Shown: piece by piece, positions 1-8,512 of the stretch
Layout: every line of letters starts with the position of its first letter
How positions within the stretch are numbered: the stretch's first letter is position 1
NCBI GenBank assembly: GCA_002005505.1
Contig: KV908484.1
Span: forward strand, 73,236-83,235
DNA length: 10,000 bases
Source of the DNA: Botryococcus braunii
Lineage: Eukaryota > Chlorophyta > Trebouxiophyceae
Direction of reading: 5' to 3'
Notes under the pieces: generated by a model
Told to the model about the DNA's origin: nothing
Seen by the model: only the letters and a program-made list of their open reading frames with translations
Database searches by the model: none
Made by a program: the position numbers and the translations under genes

Positions 1-218
1 ACAACGCTGTCAAAATTTCCAGCCAGGTAGCTCAACAGAGAGGCCTGTAGCTGCGGCAGGGCAGGTTCTAAACGGTGTACCACTTCCAGAGCCGCGCAGA
101 CTGTGTGAGCTCCAAGGGTTTCTCGAATATTTGTGCAACACATGACCTCCAGGGATTGTATGCTGTTCAAGGACCGCCCAGCCCCCTGCGAAGGACATAT
201 CGATCTTCCTGCAATGTT
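1..218 (-). CDS. Candidate exon with a BACK-like helical region, leaving the window
   Basis: A minus frame stays open to position 1. Past the possible acceptors it encodes SLNSIQSLEVMCC, then VCAALEVVHRLEPALPQLQ and ASLLSYLAGNFDSVV. The pattern of a helix ending in YL-NFDSV resembles the helical BACK region that follows BTB domains, where a Cys/Leu helix leads to FL/YL-x-x-NF. Possible acceptors are ttttcaag at 219, attgcag at 209 and ccttcgcag at 186, after a long pyrimidine tract. Those at 219 and 186 are phase 0 and join to the 971 donor. No BTB core is visible in the window, so the assignment is weak. Confidence 0.45.
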
Positions 219-2801
219 CTTGAAAATGGGTGGCAAGTCAGAAAAAGAAACCCAAACTCTCGTCCACATTTTTTAACTTCTCTCTTCAAATACACTGCAC
301 TTGCTGTCAAACAAACTGACCGGCCGGCATAACAAGAGGTTTGGCACACGTTGATATTCCTGAAAAACTGCACCCTTATTGCCCTTCAGGGTCCCCAGCG
401 TCCAGTCTAACTTTTATGGAATGAATACTAGCCCCTACTCCCTCCCTCCTTACTCTCCTTACTCGCATCATTGTCTCCCCCCACCCCACTGGGATCCTCG
501 TGGTTCCCTTTCCCCCACATGAATTGCTTACCTTTCCCACTTCTTTCAAGACTGCAATGCAAGACGTTGATATATGTCCAATTCCCCTTGCCTTTTTCCT
601 CGTAGGGGATCTTATACACAGCCCTGCATTTGACCGCCAAGATTCTGCAAAGTGGCCCTCACCTCTTTCCAGTAACATACCTTTACTTGATCCACGCATG
701 TTTATGCTGCTCTTGACACACGTCTGCTTACACTTCTTCAAATGCTCCACACATTCTATGCTGCTCGTGTGGCCCACACTCCACAGCCACAAATTCAAGT
801 AAACACGTCTGCATGCCTGATTCCCTGTGCATATTGCGGCTCTTCTGGTGCACCTTAGCCTGACAGGATCCCTCCCTCCCCACCAGGCTAAAGTGCACGT
901 TCCTGCAACTATCTTAGGACGCAGGGAGCTTTGGCCAGGGATCATTCATGAGGTGAAGAGCGTCACTCACCCCAACCACATGACCTGCAGAAAGGGGAAG
1001 AGTGGCGTGCATCTTAATGTCCTTGTAGGCCACATGCCGGTCCCACGCACTTAGGCCAACATGCTGAATGTCTTTCAGAGGCTCTGAATCCGTCCATGTG
1101 TACCAAGGGGCAGTACCCGGGGGACCCGCCCCGACAGATATTGACCCCTTGTTGTAGTTTATCCAGAACCGAGTAAATTCATCCTTTGAGACTCGTGCTC
1201 CTGGCACATTCTCAACCTGAGGACCAATCAAATCCCATTAACCTCCTTCGAGTAAGAACTTTCAATTGTCAAATTGAACGAACTGGACCTAGCCAACCCT
1301 CCCTGCCTCTTTCCCTTTACGTTTACAGGGCAACTTGCGGAGGCAGACCATACCTATGCAACAAGCAACTCCACAAGCAAAACATGCACTTCAACACGCC
1401 TTATGTTCTGAAAGTTGTTCAGGGAACACACCTGTTGACACAGAACTGTATCCCTTTCAAACTTCAGACAACTGTTCCGGTGGCTTCCCAGAATGACTGT
1501 ATAGTTACTTGTGTGCTGCAATCGCTTGGATCCGGGCATGCCTTTGAAAATGATGGTAACATCATTTTCCCCTGCACAAAGAGCGACTGGGCCTTCAGCA
1601 AGTTGTAAGTGTGGCTTGCAGCTTGTGCCTAGGTGGAGGCACTGGCGTCGCATATGGGACCAGATATGTTGATGATTATAGTAGCTAAAGGATCAAAGCG
1701 CTTTGATCAATTTGTGCAATCAGTACCCGGAAGGGCCAGTAACACCCCACCTTTCACAGATACATCGAGGCACCCTGCACCTTCTTTGAGCTGCAAAATC
1801 TCGTCTGAAAGCCAAGCACATTCAAATGGGGGAACTATAAGGACGTTCGACGAGGTTACTCGCACGTTCTGCCCCTCCAGACAGCTCCGCAGGTTTCCAC
1901 CCATGAAGGGCTGGTGCTACTCTGCGACACTCGGGCTGAGGCCAGCTGGAGTGTAGCAAACAAGGCATGAATATAAATTGTGTTCCAATGGTATTACTTT
2001 CCCATCACTCCTTGGTTTTGGTAAATGTTGTTGACCTTAAAACAACCAAACATCTTGCCGACTTTCGTGGTGCCATGGACACCAACCTGAACCGTAGATG
2101 CATACTGTTCGCCTGACCGACTAAGGGCACTTAGCACTTGAGCAAATTGAGTAGGGTGTCTGTTTAAGTCTATATTATCCTGAACAGCACCTGTGGTGTG
2201 ACCTGTTCAAGTTTGCTGATTCCAAGTTCGAGATCACGTGCTGAGATGGAGATGCCGGGACTGGATTGACCCAGGGATCCGTAATCGGCCGGGCCTACAG
2301 TCCTACTGCAGGACTGTTAATTTTCTTGAGCCCTATGCTTATTCGAAGAACTGACATTTTTCTGGCTTATCAAGCAGTCAAATCCAGATGCTTCTTGTTT
2401 TCAACATCCAAGTGTGTTCGACTGCTCACCGTCCGCTGACTGTATGACGCATCCCCAAGGAAGGCCTGCGCTAGCAGATGTTATTCAATGCGACTTCTTT
2501 GGAAGCTTACGATATCTCTTTGGTGAGTTAAAGCGTGTTGGTATGATTTGACTCGTGCATCACACAGCGATAATACAACATTGTACAAGGAAACTAGATC
2601 GTTGTTGCAAGTCTCGTTGTTTAAGAATACTTTGTTATTCAGTTAACGTACGTGATCTTCTTCGCATTGCATGGGACTGGCATTAGATTCCAATCAAGTG
2701 AAGAATGTGAAATCTGTGCCCAATTATGCTACTTCAACGGGTGACTTGGCACCTTGGTTTGGGCCAGAAGATCCCACAGCTGCTCTCGGATGGTGGGGTA
2801 G
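1..2801 (-). CDS. Methyltransf_FA (farnesoic acid O-methyltransferase-type) domain protein, partial spliced gene
   Basis: A chain of minus-strand exons can be read without a stop: 2801-2753, 2612-2511, 2179-2036, 1790-1751, 1571-1432, 1216-971 and about 218-1. All chosen junctions are GT/AG and phase-compatible. Only the three middle exons have recognisable homology; together they form one Methyltransf_FA domain. This domain was named from crustacean enzymes, but its catalytic role is doubtful, and in many eukaryotes it is a beta-rich module of unknown function. The outer exons are supported by open frame, splice sites and protein-like composition only. The last leaves the window at position 1. 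The gene lies head-to-head with the + strand BEACH gene. Confidence 0.6.
219..970 (-). other. Probable intron of the minus-strand gene
   Basis: Between the Methyltransf_FA exon and the left-edge exon there is no homology-supported coding sequence. The + strand is pyrimidine-rich, mainly at 425-545, and this favours long open frames on both strands with skewed composition. The only candidate exon inside is 532-623. Confidence 0.4.
532..623 (-). CDS. Tentative alternative exon
   Basis: The minus strand has an acceptor atgcag at 624, an open frame with VYKIPYEEKGKGNWTYINVL, and a strong donor gggaaag/gtaagc at 531. The chosen frame enters in a phase that none of the donors around 971 provides, so it does not join the chain simply. 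It may be an alternative exon, or the frame may be chance in a pyrimidine-rich stretch. Confidence 0.2.
971..1216 (-). CDS. Exon with the C-terminal half of the Methyltransf_FA domain
   Basis: The minus strand encodes SKDEFTRFWINYNKGSISVG, then GTAPWYTWTDSEPL, then VGLSAWDRHVAYKDI. This is the characteristic second half of Methyltransf_FA: FW-I-W/Y-x-x-G-x-I-x-VG, W-D-x-x-PL, VG-S-W. The acceptor is ggtcctcag/gtt, phase 0. The donor chosen is ttggg/gtgagt at 970, a near-consensus site in phase 0. If it is not used, the frame ends at a stop at 914-916. The + strand ORFs over the same bases have no recognisable content. Confidence 0.78.
1432..1571 (-). CDS. Exon with the N-terminal half of the Methyltransf_FA domain
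   Basis: It encodes ENDVTIIFKGMPGS, then YTVILGSHRNSCLKFE, which matches the first half of the domain: a nDv-I strand, then Y-x-V-x-x-GG/GS-x-x-N-S-x-I/L-x-x. The acceptor is the pyrimidine-rich gctctttgtgcag/gg, which needs one base from the exon before. The donor is caacag/gtgtgt, phase 0, and joins exactly to the exon at 1216. Within the exon, 1546-1569 is a 10-bp inverted repeat with a 4-base loop; it codes for the NDVTIIF strand and may be chance. Confidence 0.75.
1691..1708. repeat. Perfect 18-bp palindrome
   Basis: GATCAAAGCGCTTTGATC equals its own reverse complement. It lies in the intron between minus-strand exons 1790-1751 and 1571-1432. Confidence 0.9.
1751..1790 (-). CDS. Small exon leading into the Methyltransf_FA domain
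   Basis: A 40-nt exon encodes LKEGAGCLDVSVK plus one base. Joined to the next exon it gives CLDVSVKGENDVTIIF, the expected f-V-a-nDv-I start of the domain. The donor is tgaaag/gtgggg, phase 1, which fits the phase of the exon at 1571. The acceptor is attttgcag/ctc in phase 0. A second acceptor, ggctttcag at 1805, would lengthen the exon by 14 nt and change its 5' phase. Confidence 0.6.
2036..2179 (-). CDS. Probable exon upstream of the Methyltransf_FA domain, no known domain
   Basis: A minus frame of about 70 codons without a stop covers this stretch. With acceptor gctgttcag/gat and donor tttaag/gtcaac, both phase 0, it gives 48 codons, including HPTQFAQVLSALSRSGEQYA and VHGTTKVGKMFGCFK. The composition is protein-like, with an amphipathic helix followed by a Gly/Thr/Lys part. 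I do not recognise a family. Position and phase place it just before the domain start. It could be a chance open frame. Confidence 0.42.
2511..2612 (-). CDS. Probable upstream exon, helical, no known domain
   Basis: It encodes NNDLVSLYNVVLSLCDARV followed by KSYQHALTHQRDI, a clearly amphipathic helical sequence. It ends at a strong donor, gatatc/gtaagc, phase 0. The acceptor is weak: aacgag at 2613 keeps phase 0, and an in-frame stop lies about 30 nt further upstream. Phase 0 at the 3' end fits the exon at 2179. No family is recognised. It could be an alpha-helical N-terminal region of the Methyltransf_FA protein. Confidence 0.4.
2753..2801 (-). CDS. Tentative upstream exon
   Basis: A short minus frame encodes YPTIREQLWDLLAQTK between an acceptor-like aacctaag and a donor accaag/gtgcca in phase 0. 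The helix-like sequence and the phase fit the exon at 2612. The opposite strand here is also open (a 48-codon frame from an ATG at 2671), so the strand is uncertain. The stretch is too short to be sure it is coding. Confidence 0.25.
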
Positions 2802-3129
2802 CTTAGGTTTCAGATGAGGCAATCCGACAAGGTGGCCTGGTCACATAGGCTGCAGAGTTACAGTCATTTGGACCGGCCTGATCACATCTGATCATCGTTT
2901 GTTACTGTGCAAATCTCTCCTGTGGTGTTCCAATGAAAAGGCTTGCAGATAATGGATGTTGCAGCTTGTTTGAACAGCAAATGGAATGGTGAACAGTTCT
3001 GGATCTCCAATATGGTGCAAGAGCATTTACAGGGTGTGGAGATGAGTTATGAGGGATCGAACAAGTGTGGAAGCCTCTAAGCCAAACACACCGCATGTAC
3101 GTTCGGAAAATGTTCAACCCCATGTGCAG
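2802..3129. promoter_or_regulatory. Presumed head-to-head 5' region of the two genes
   Basis: This stretch separates the leftmost supported exon of the + gene from the rightmost candidate exon of the minus gene. I see no TATA box or other element that I can defend. All three minus frames are open over about 2910-3000, so another minus exon cannot be excluded. The shared-promoter reading is an inference from gene direction only. Confidence 0.25.
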
Positions 3130-3668
3130 GGGTGTCAGGGAGTGACTACAATCGGCCCACCTATGCAGTTTGTCAGGGGAATTTGCCCAAGCAGCGAAAT
3201 CGCAGCCCGTCTAGCTGCCTTCCATCTCCCTTGCCACCTCATGAGGCCACAGACAGCACATCAGATGGCCATCAAGTGGCCAGACACTTAAGCCCGCCTC
3301 CTGTGCATGTACCACGGAATGGCCCAAACCACTTTGGGGTGCCCAATGGGTTTGCCCAGGTGGATGGGGCATCCACAGGGCAACCTGGTGACATCCAGGG
3401 TGACAGTAAAGGAGGGTATTCAGACAACCGCCTTTATGTGGTGCAACTTGTGGACCACACTGCACTTCAAACTGAGGATATTGGCAGCAGAGTGGGTTCA
3501 AGATCATCCCTGTCCAGCGAACATACCGTGGCGGCCGAGGAGAAAGCGGTTGTGAGCGGGCAAGGAGACTACAGAAACAGTACTTGCATGGCACATGGTA
3601 CAGACTTTGACGACTGGGGACTTGTTCAGGAGACCTCTCTTAACACATTTCTGGCTGAGTTGATGCAG
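3130..3668 (+). CDS. Putative exon 1 (visible) of the GFS12/WDR81-type gene, N-terminal region
   Basis: An open + frame with codons starting at 3132 runs to a stop after 3770. It is rich in Ser, Gly, Asp and Gln, with a more ordered end ([11 protein letters not shown]). No domain is recognised. The in-frame stop at 3078-3080 means the coding part starts later. Acceptor-like CAG sites end at 3129 and 3138, and both give the same phase. A GT at 3669 (gatgcag/gttagc) gives a phase-0 end that fits the phase-0 acceptor at 4267. A second possible donor, gtaggt, lies at 3730. The composition suits the disordered N-terminal part of a large scaffold protein. It could instead hold the true start codon if an upstream ATG is spliced on. 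The minus frame over the same bases (3211-3594) is Cys/His/Pro-rich and looks like a shadow. Confidence 0.5.
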
Positions 3669-6600
3669 GTTAGCACCCCTTTCAGTGCATGTTTGCGAGA
3701 AAAGCTTCTAGAGATGACTTCACAATTGAGTAGGTCTACTAGTATACACAATTCACCTCGTTCTTTCTGACTTTTATTGCTGTGCAACCGAAGCATCCTC
3801 TATGTGTGGGTCTCAAGGTCTTTTGCTGCTAAAACGCAGGTTCTGTATCTGACTAAACACCCAAAGGGCCCTTCTGTAGACAAGGTTTGGTATGTGACAG
3901 TGTAGAGTGCTATTTCTGGTAGGCAGAATGTTGTTGGCTGTGGTGGTGGTGATGTTAATTGTTGGTGATGTGAGGGTGAGGATGTCATGTTTTGAAAAGG
4001 GCAGAAGGGAGGTGCCTCCCTGCAGAACAGGCTAGCAAAACCAGCGTGCGCACTTTTGGAGGGGGAGGGGGGGGAGTGCAAATGGACTGAGGGCAGGAAA
4101 ATGGTAGTGCCTGCTGGGGTTATACACAAGGGGCTGTCGCCACACGACCGCTACCTTTACTCATCTGTTGCGGTTACCTGCGTTTGAAGCTAGTACTATT
4201 TAATGGGGTGTTGGAGGCGCTGCATGCCGGGAGGTCATGGTTTAAAATATTGTTTACGCTGCTCCAGGGAAATGACAAACTGCTGGATGTGGTGTCCTTG
4301 AGGGACCTGCCTCGGGACAACCGCGGTCCCCGGGCCAGGCATGGAGCCCTGCACAGCGGTCTCCATGACCCCGTTGTTCTTGCCGAGCACGCATTGAGAT
4401 TGCTTAACTTGTCTGAACCCCCCGCACCTTTACCAGTGGACGTATCAGGACTGCATTCTGGTGAGCGACTGCAACCACCAGGCATGGCAGTGAGACAAAG
4501 TTCTGATCACCAAATCCAGCAAGGCTCTTTCGCGCATGCGCTGTCTGGAAAGTCAGGCTTGACATCCGCATTGCCACGGCAGTTTTGTTCAGAACAAGAA
4601 TTCCACCCTGGCCAGGCCGAGATGCGAGAGGCAGGGGGAGACTCTGCTGTTTACGGAGCGCTTCCTGACGATGCGCGAGGGTTCGATTCCAGGGAGGGAG
4701 GAGGGGCATCCCGGCCTCCACTTTTTTCCACACAGAAACTCGGTGAGCTCGGGAATAGCCCAGTGCGTTCTGCTTTTGACTTGGGACTGGATCCAGATGC
4801 TGACCCTCGGGAGTGGGACCCCGGTCCCTTTTCGGAGCCCTTGCAGGAGGCTCCCCTGGGCCTGATGCCTGTCTTGGCTGCGTATGTGACGGCTGACAGA
4901 CAGCGGCTGTACATCGTCTATGACTATATACCACATGATCTTGGGAGCTTGCTGCAGTACAGCCCCGGTGCATTAGGAGACGATGCGGCAAAGCGCTTGC
5001 TGTTGCTGCAAATGCTCACTCCCCTGCAGGCAGTGCATGAACAAGGCTGGTGGCATGGAGCACTTTCAGTTGAGGATATTGCGGTTTCAGAACACAGGCA
5101 TGTCTCCACCTACAATCTGGCCATGCGATTTGAAACACGCATGTATTGCTCCATTTCCACAACCCACATTGTGGACTGCCTGTGCCAGATGAATCTATAC
5201 GTGAATATGATGCCCCCTCTCACTGAGTTTGTCAAACGCAACCATAGGCTGGCTTGGAGTCCCTTCGTGGGCCATGGGCTGGATTTGATGGGTTTCTCAG
5301 CTGGGAGGGGCTCCCTTGGCGATGCTGTTCTTGTCATGTGAATGCATGTGCAATTTCACCCATCTCACCCATCATGCATGTGCACTGATCACCCCTGTGA
5401 CGTGCGGGGATGGCAATGCTGGGATGTATCATGGTGTGTTGTTGCACAGGCCATTGGAGGTAAAAGACCAGCCATTTCAGTCTGAAATGGCTTTGAGCCG
5501 TGTAGTGTATGGCTCTGTGTGTTGCTTGGGGAGGCAAGGCCTTGGTGGGGGCTCTGTCGGTTGCTTGGTTACGTTAGGCCTTTGGCGAGGCTCTGCCTGT
5601 TGCTTGCTGAGGGAAGGCTTTGGGTGGGGCTCTGTCTGTTGATTGGTTAGGCAATGCCTTGGGCGGGGCTCTGTCTGTTGCTTGGTTAGGCAAGGCCTTG
5701 GGCAGGGGCTCTGTGTGTTGCTTAATGTTAGGCAAGGCCTTGAGTGGTCCTCTGTCTGTTGCTTGGTTAGGCAAGGCCTCGGGCGGGGCTCTGTCGCTTG
5801 CTTGGTTAGGCAAGGCCTGGTGTAGGATGCGGCAGCTGACAAAAAAGATATGCGGACTTGGGCAGGTGGGTGTGGCTGAGGGGATTGCCGGGAAGCCTGC
5901 CCCCTCAATCTGCAGAGGGGCTTGCTGAGGCAACACGCCGCTGGCAGGGGGGCAGTACATCTAACTTGGACTACCTGCTGTACCTCAACCAACTGGCGGG
6001 ACGGCGCCTGGGGGATCCTGCTTTTCACCCCATATTGCCTTGGGTCCTGGATATGACCTGCCTTCCAGACTTGAAGGATCCGGTACAGCCCTCGTGTCTC
6101 CCTCCTTCCCTTCTTCCCCTCCCCCTGCTCCCCTCCCCGCCCTATGTCTCTCTCCCCCCCTCTCTCTTTCTCCCCCCCTCTCTCCTTCCCTCACCCCCTT
6201 CCTCTGTGTCACTCCCCCCCCCTCCTCTCTCCCCCCATCCCCGTCCGCTCTCCCCTCCACCCTTATTTCTCAATCCATCTTTCTCATCCTCTTGTCCAGC
6301 CTTTGTTCCTTACTGCATTTGGCATTCATGTGCAGGGGGCACACATGCTTGGGTGCCCAGACACTCTGATTCTGTTAGGATGCCAGGCGCTTGGAGTGAC
6401 TTTGGGGCAGTGCCAAGCGCGGTTGTCGGCGAGGCCCAGCTGTGGACAGGCGCACCATTAGGGCAGGCGAAGCTGTGAGGAAGGTGCAGTCGTGGGGTGG
6501 CTTTGCTGTGGGCAGGCGCAGCTGTGAGTAGCCGCAGTTGTGGGGTTAATGCAGCTGTGGGGTTAGGAGCAGTTGTGAGGTGGGCGCAGCTGTGGATAGG

Positions 6601-8353
6601 TGCAGTTGTGGGCGGGCGAAGCCGTGGATAGCCGCAGCTGTGAGGAGCCGCAGTTGTGGGGTGAATGCAGCTGTGGCGAAAACGCAGTCTTTGGGAGGGC
6701 ACAATTGTGGGGTGGGCACGTTCGTGCCATAGGCGTCGCTCTGGTGTATGTGCAATCCTGGTGCAACCACATTCGCAATCAATTGTGGGGTAGGCGCGGT
6801 TGTAGGGTAGGCGCAGCTGTGGGGTAGGTGCAATCATGGCGTATGCATAGTTATGAGTAGGCGTAGGTGTGCGTAGTCGCAGCGGTGTGGCAGGAGCAGC
6901 TTGGGGGTCAGGGGCAGGCCTAGGTAGGGTGCAGTTGTGGGGTATGTGCACTTGGGCAATCCAGCAGAGGGGTGGGTGTCACAGGCGCAGCTTGCGGGCA
7001 AGGGGCAGAGGTGGGGAGGGTGCAGTTGTGGGGTATGTGCAGTTGGGGCAAGTCAGCAGGGGGCTGGGGTGTGACAGGCGCAGCATGGGGTGAGGTGCAG
7101 TGATGGGGGAGGGTGCAATTATGGGGTGTGTGCACTGGGGCCAATCAGCAGGGGGCTGGGGTGCAACAGGCGCAGGGTTGGGTGATGTGCAGTGGTGGGG
7201 AGGGTGCAGTCATGGGGTATGTGCACTGGGGCAATTCAACAGGAGGGCGGGGTGGGGGCAGGGGGAGTCGGGGGCGCCTGGGTGGCGGGACTTAAGCAAG
7301 ACAAAGTGGCAGGGTGGGGTGGGGGCAGGGGAGTCGCGTGCGCCCGGGTGGCGGGACTTAAGCAAGACAAAGTGGCAGGGTAGGGTGGGGGCGGGCGGAG
7401 TCGTGGGCGCCCGGGTGGCAGAGCTCGTCAAACTCAAAGTGGCGGGACGTGTCCAAGACAGAGTGGCGGGGTGGGGTGGGGGCAGGGGGAGTCGTGGGCG
7501 CCCGGGTGGCGGGACTTGTCCAAGACAAAGTGGCGGCTGGTGAAAGGGGACGAGCAGTTGGACGCCACGTACAGCGGCTCGGAGACGCCCCACCACATTT
7601 CCGACGAGCTCATGTCGGAGCTGGCCTACACCATTTACAAAGTGAGCTCCCCCGTGGAAGCTTGCCATACTTGGGTCTACTTCTGTTGCCCTAATCGGGT
7701 CTAGTTGTGTTGCCGTACTCGGGTCTAGCTCTGTCCTTAAGTTTGGGAGGAAGGTTGTTGTGGTGAACCCAGCAAATGGCACAGACCAATCTGACATGAT
7801 AATGGACAGCGTCTCAGACCTTAGATTTGGGGGGTAAGGGGGTCCGTTTTTGGAATGAACCCAGCAAATGGCACAGATTCGATTGAAATGATAGTCAAGA
7901 ACGCATGCCTGATCCTGGCACAGAGTGGAGATCAAACGCTTGCATTGACAGGTGCTCAGACCCGCTTATGCAAGCCGTACTGCGCTGATGGGCGGTACAA
8001 TGTGGGTTCAGGCTAGGCAGCTGCCTCGGAAGACCCTAACTCGGGTCGTCAGGAGCCGGCACGTGCCCAATGAGTACCCCGCAAGCGTACTGCGGCTGTA
8101 CGAATGGTCTCCGGATGAGTGCGTCCCTGAGTTCTACATGGACCCTTCCATCTTGGTTTCCTCGCACCCCGACATGCCCGACCTTGCCCTTCCTGACTGG
8201 GCCGCAACGCCCGAGGACTTCATCCGCATACACCGGTATGGCCCCAGACCCATGCCATCCCCTTGGCGGTGGGTTTGCAGTTGTGTAGAGGCAGGTGGAG
8301 AAGGCAAGGACATCCATAGACCACCCCCCCCCCACACACACACACACACACGA

Positions 8354-8427
<74 letters not shown>

Positions 8428-8460
8428 GCACGCGCACACACACACGCACACCCGCACCCC

Positions 8461-8512
<52 letters not shown>

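Larger units (their letters stand above)
6083..7485 (+). other. 1403-nt intron made almost wholly of repeats
   Basis: It runs from donor gtacag at 6083 to acceptor ggcag at 7485, inside the BEACH coding region. In order it holds a polypyrimidine tract, a short unique part (6300-6480), a 16-18-bp minisatellite, a 91-bp minisatellite and a 66-bp repeat derived from the next exon. Long ORFs on both strands here are by-products of the repeats. Confidence 0.82.
7642..8011 (+). other. 370-nt intron between BEACH exons
   Basis: It runs from donor gtgagc to acceptor gggttcag. It contains the 24-bp and 92-bp repeats listed separately and no coding signal. Confidence 0.82.

Noticed and set aside
376..945. 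189-codon minus ORF
   Set aside because: It has a skewed Arg/Gly/Ser composition from a pyrimidine-rich + strand and does not match the frame of the supported exons.
1186..1608. 140-codon + ORF
   Set aside because: It lies antisense to the Methyltransf_FA exons, which carry the recognisable domain, and shows no family pattern itself.
2200..2300. Minus frame with ISISARDLELGISKLEQ ending at a gt site
   Set aside because: Its donor would leave only about 40 nt before the exon at 2179, too short for an intron, and its frame stops soon after.
2671..2817. 48-codon + ORF from ATG with TSTGDLAPWFGPEDP
   Set aside because: It is protein-like but lacks a convincing donor, matches no known N-terminus of the BEACH family, and overlaps a minus-strand exon candidate. 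It remains possible but weaker.
3211..3594. 127-codon minus ORF
   Set aside because: It is antisense to the putative exon 3130-3668 and rich in Cys, His, Trp and Pro, typical of a shadow frame.
5511..5825. Possible CRISPR-like array
   Set aside because: The 39-bp units are head-to-tail with no unique spacers, and the locus is a eukaryotic intron.
5477..6028. Minus ORF with a [14 protein letters not shown] 13-residue repeat
   Set aside because: It is the reverse reading of the 39-bp minisatellite, in an intron of the + gene. No start context or homology supports it.
6310..6951. Minus ORF rich in His, Pro, Thr and Leu
   Set aside because: It is the reverse reading of the 16-18-bp minisatellite. 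Similar frames are open in neighbouring phases.
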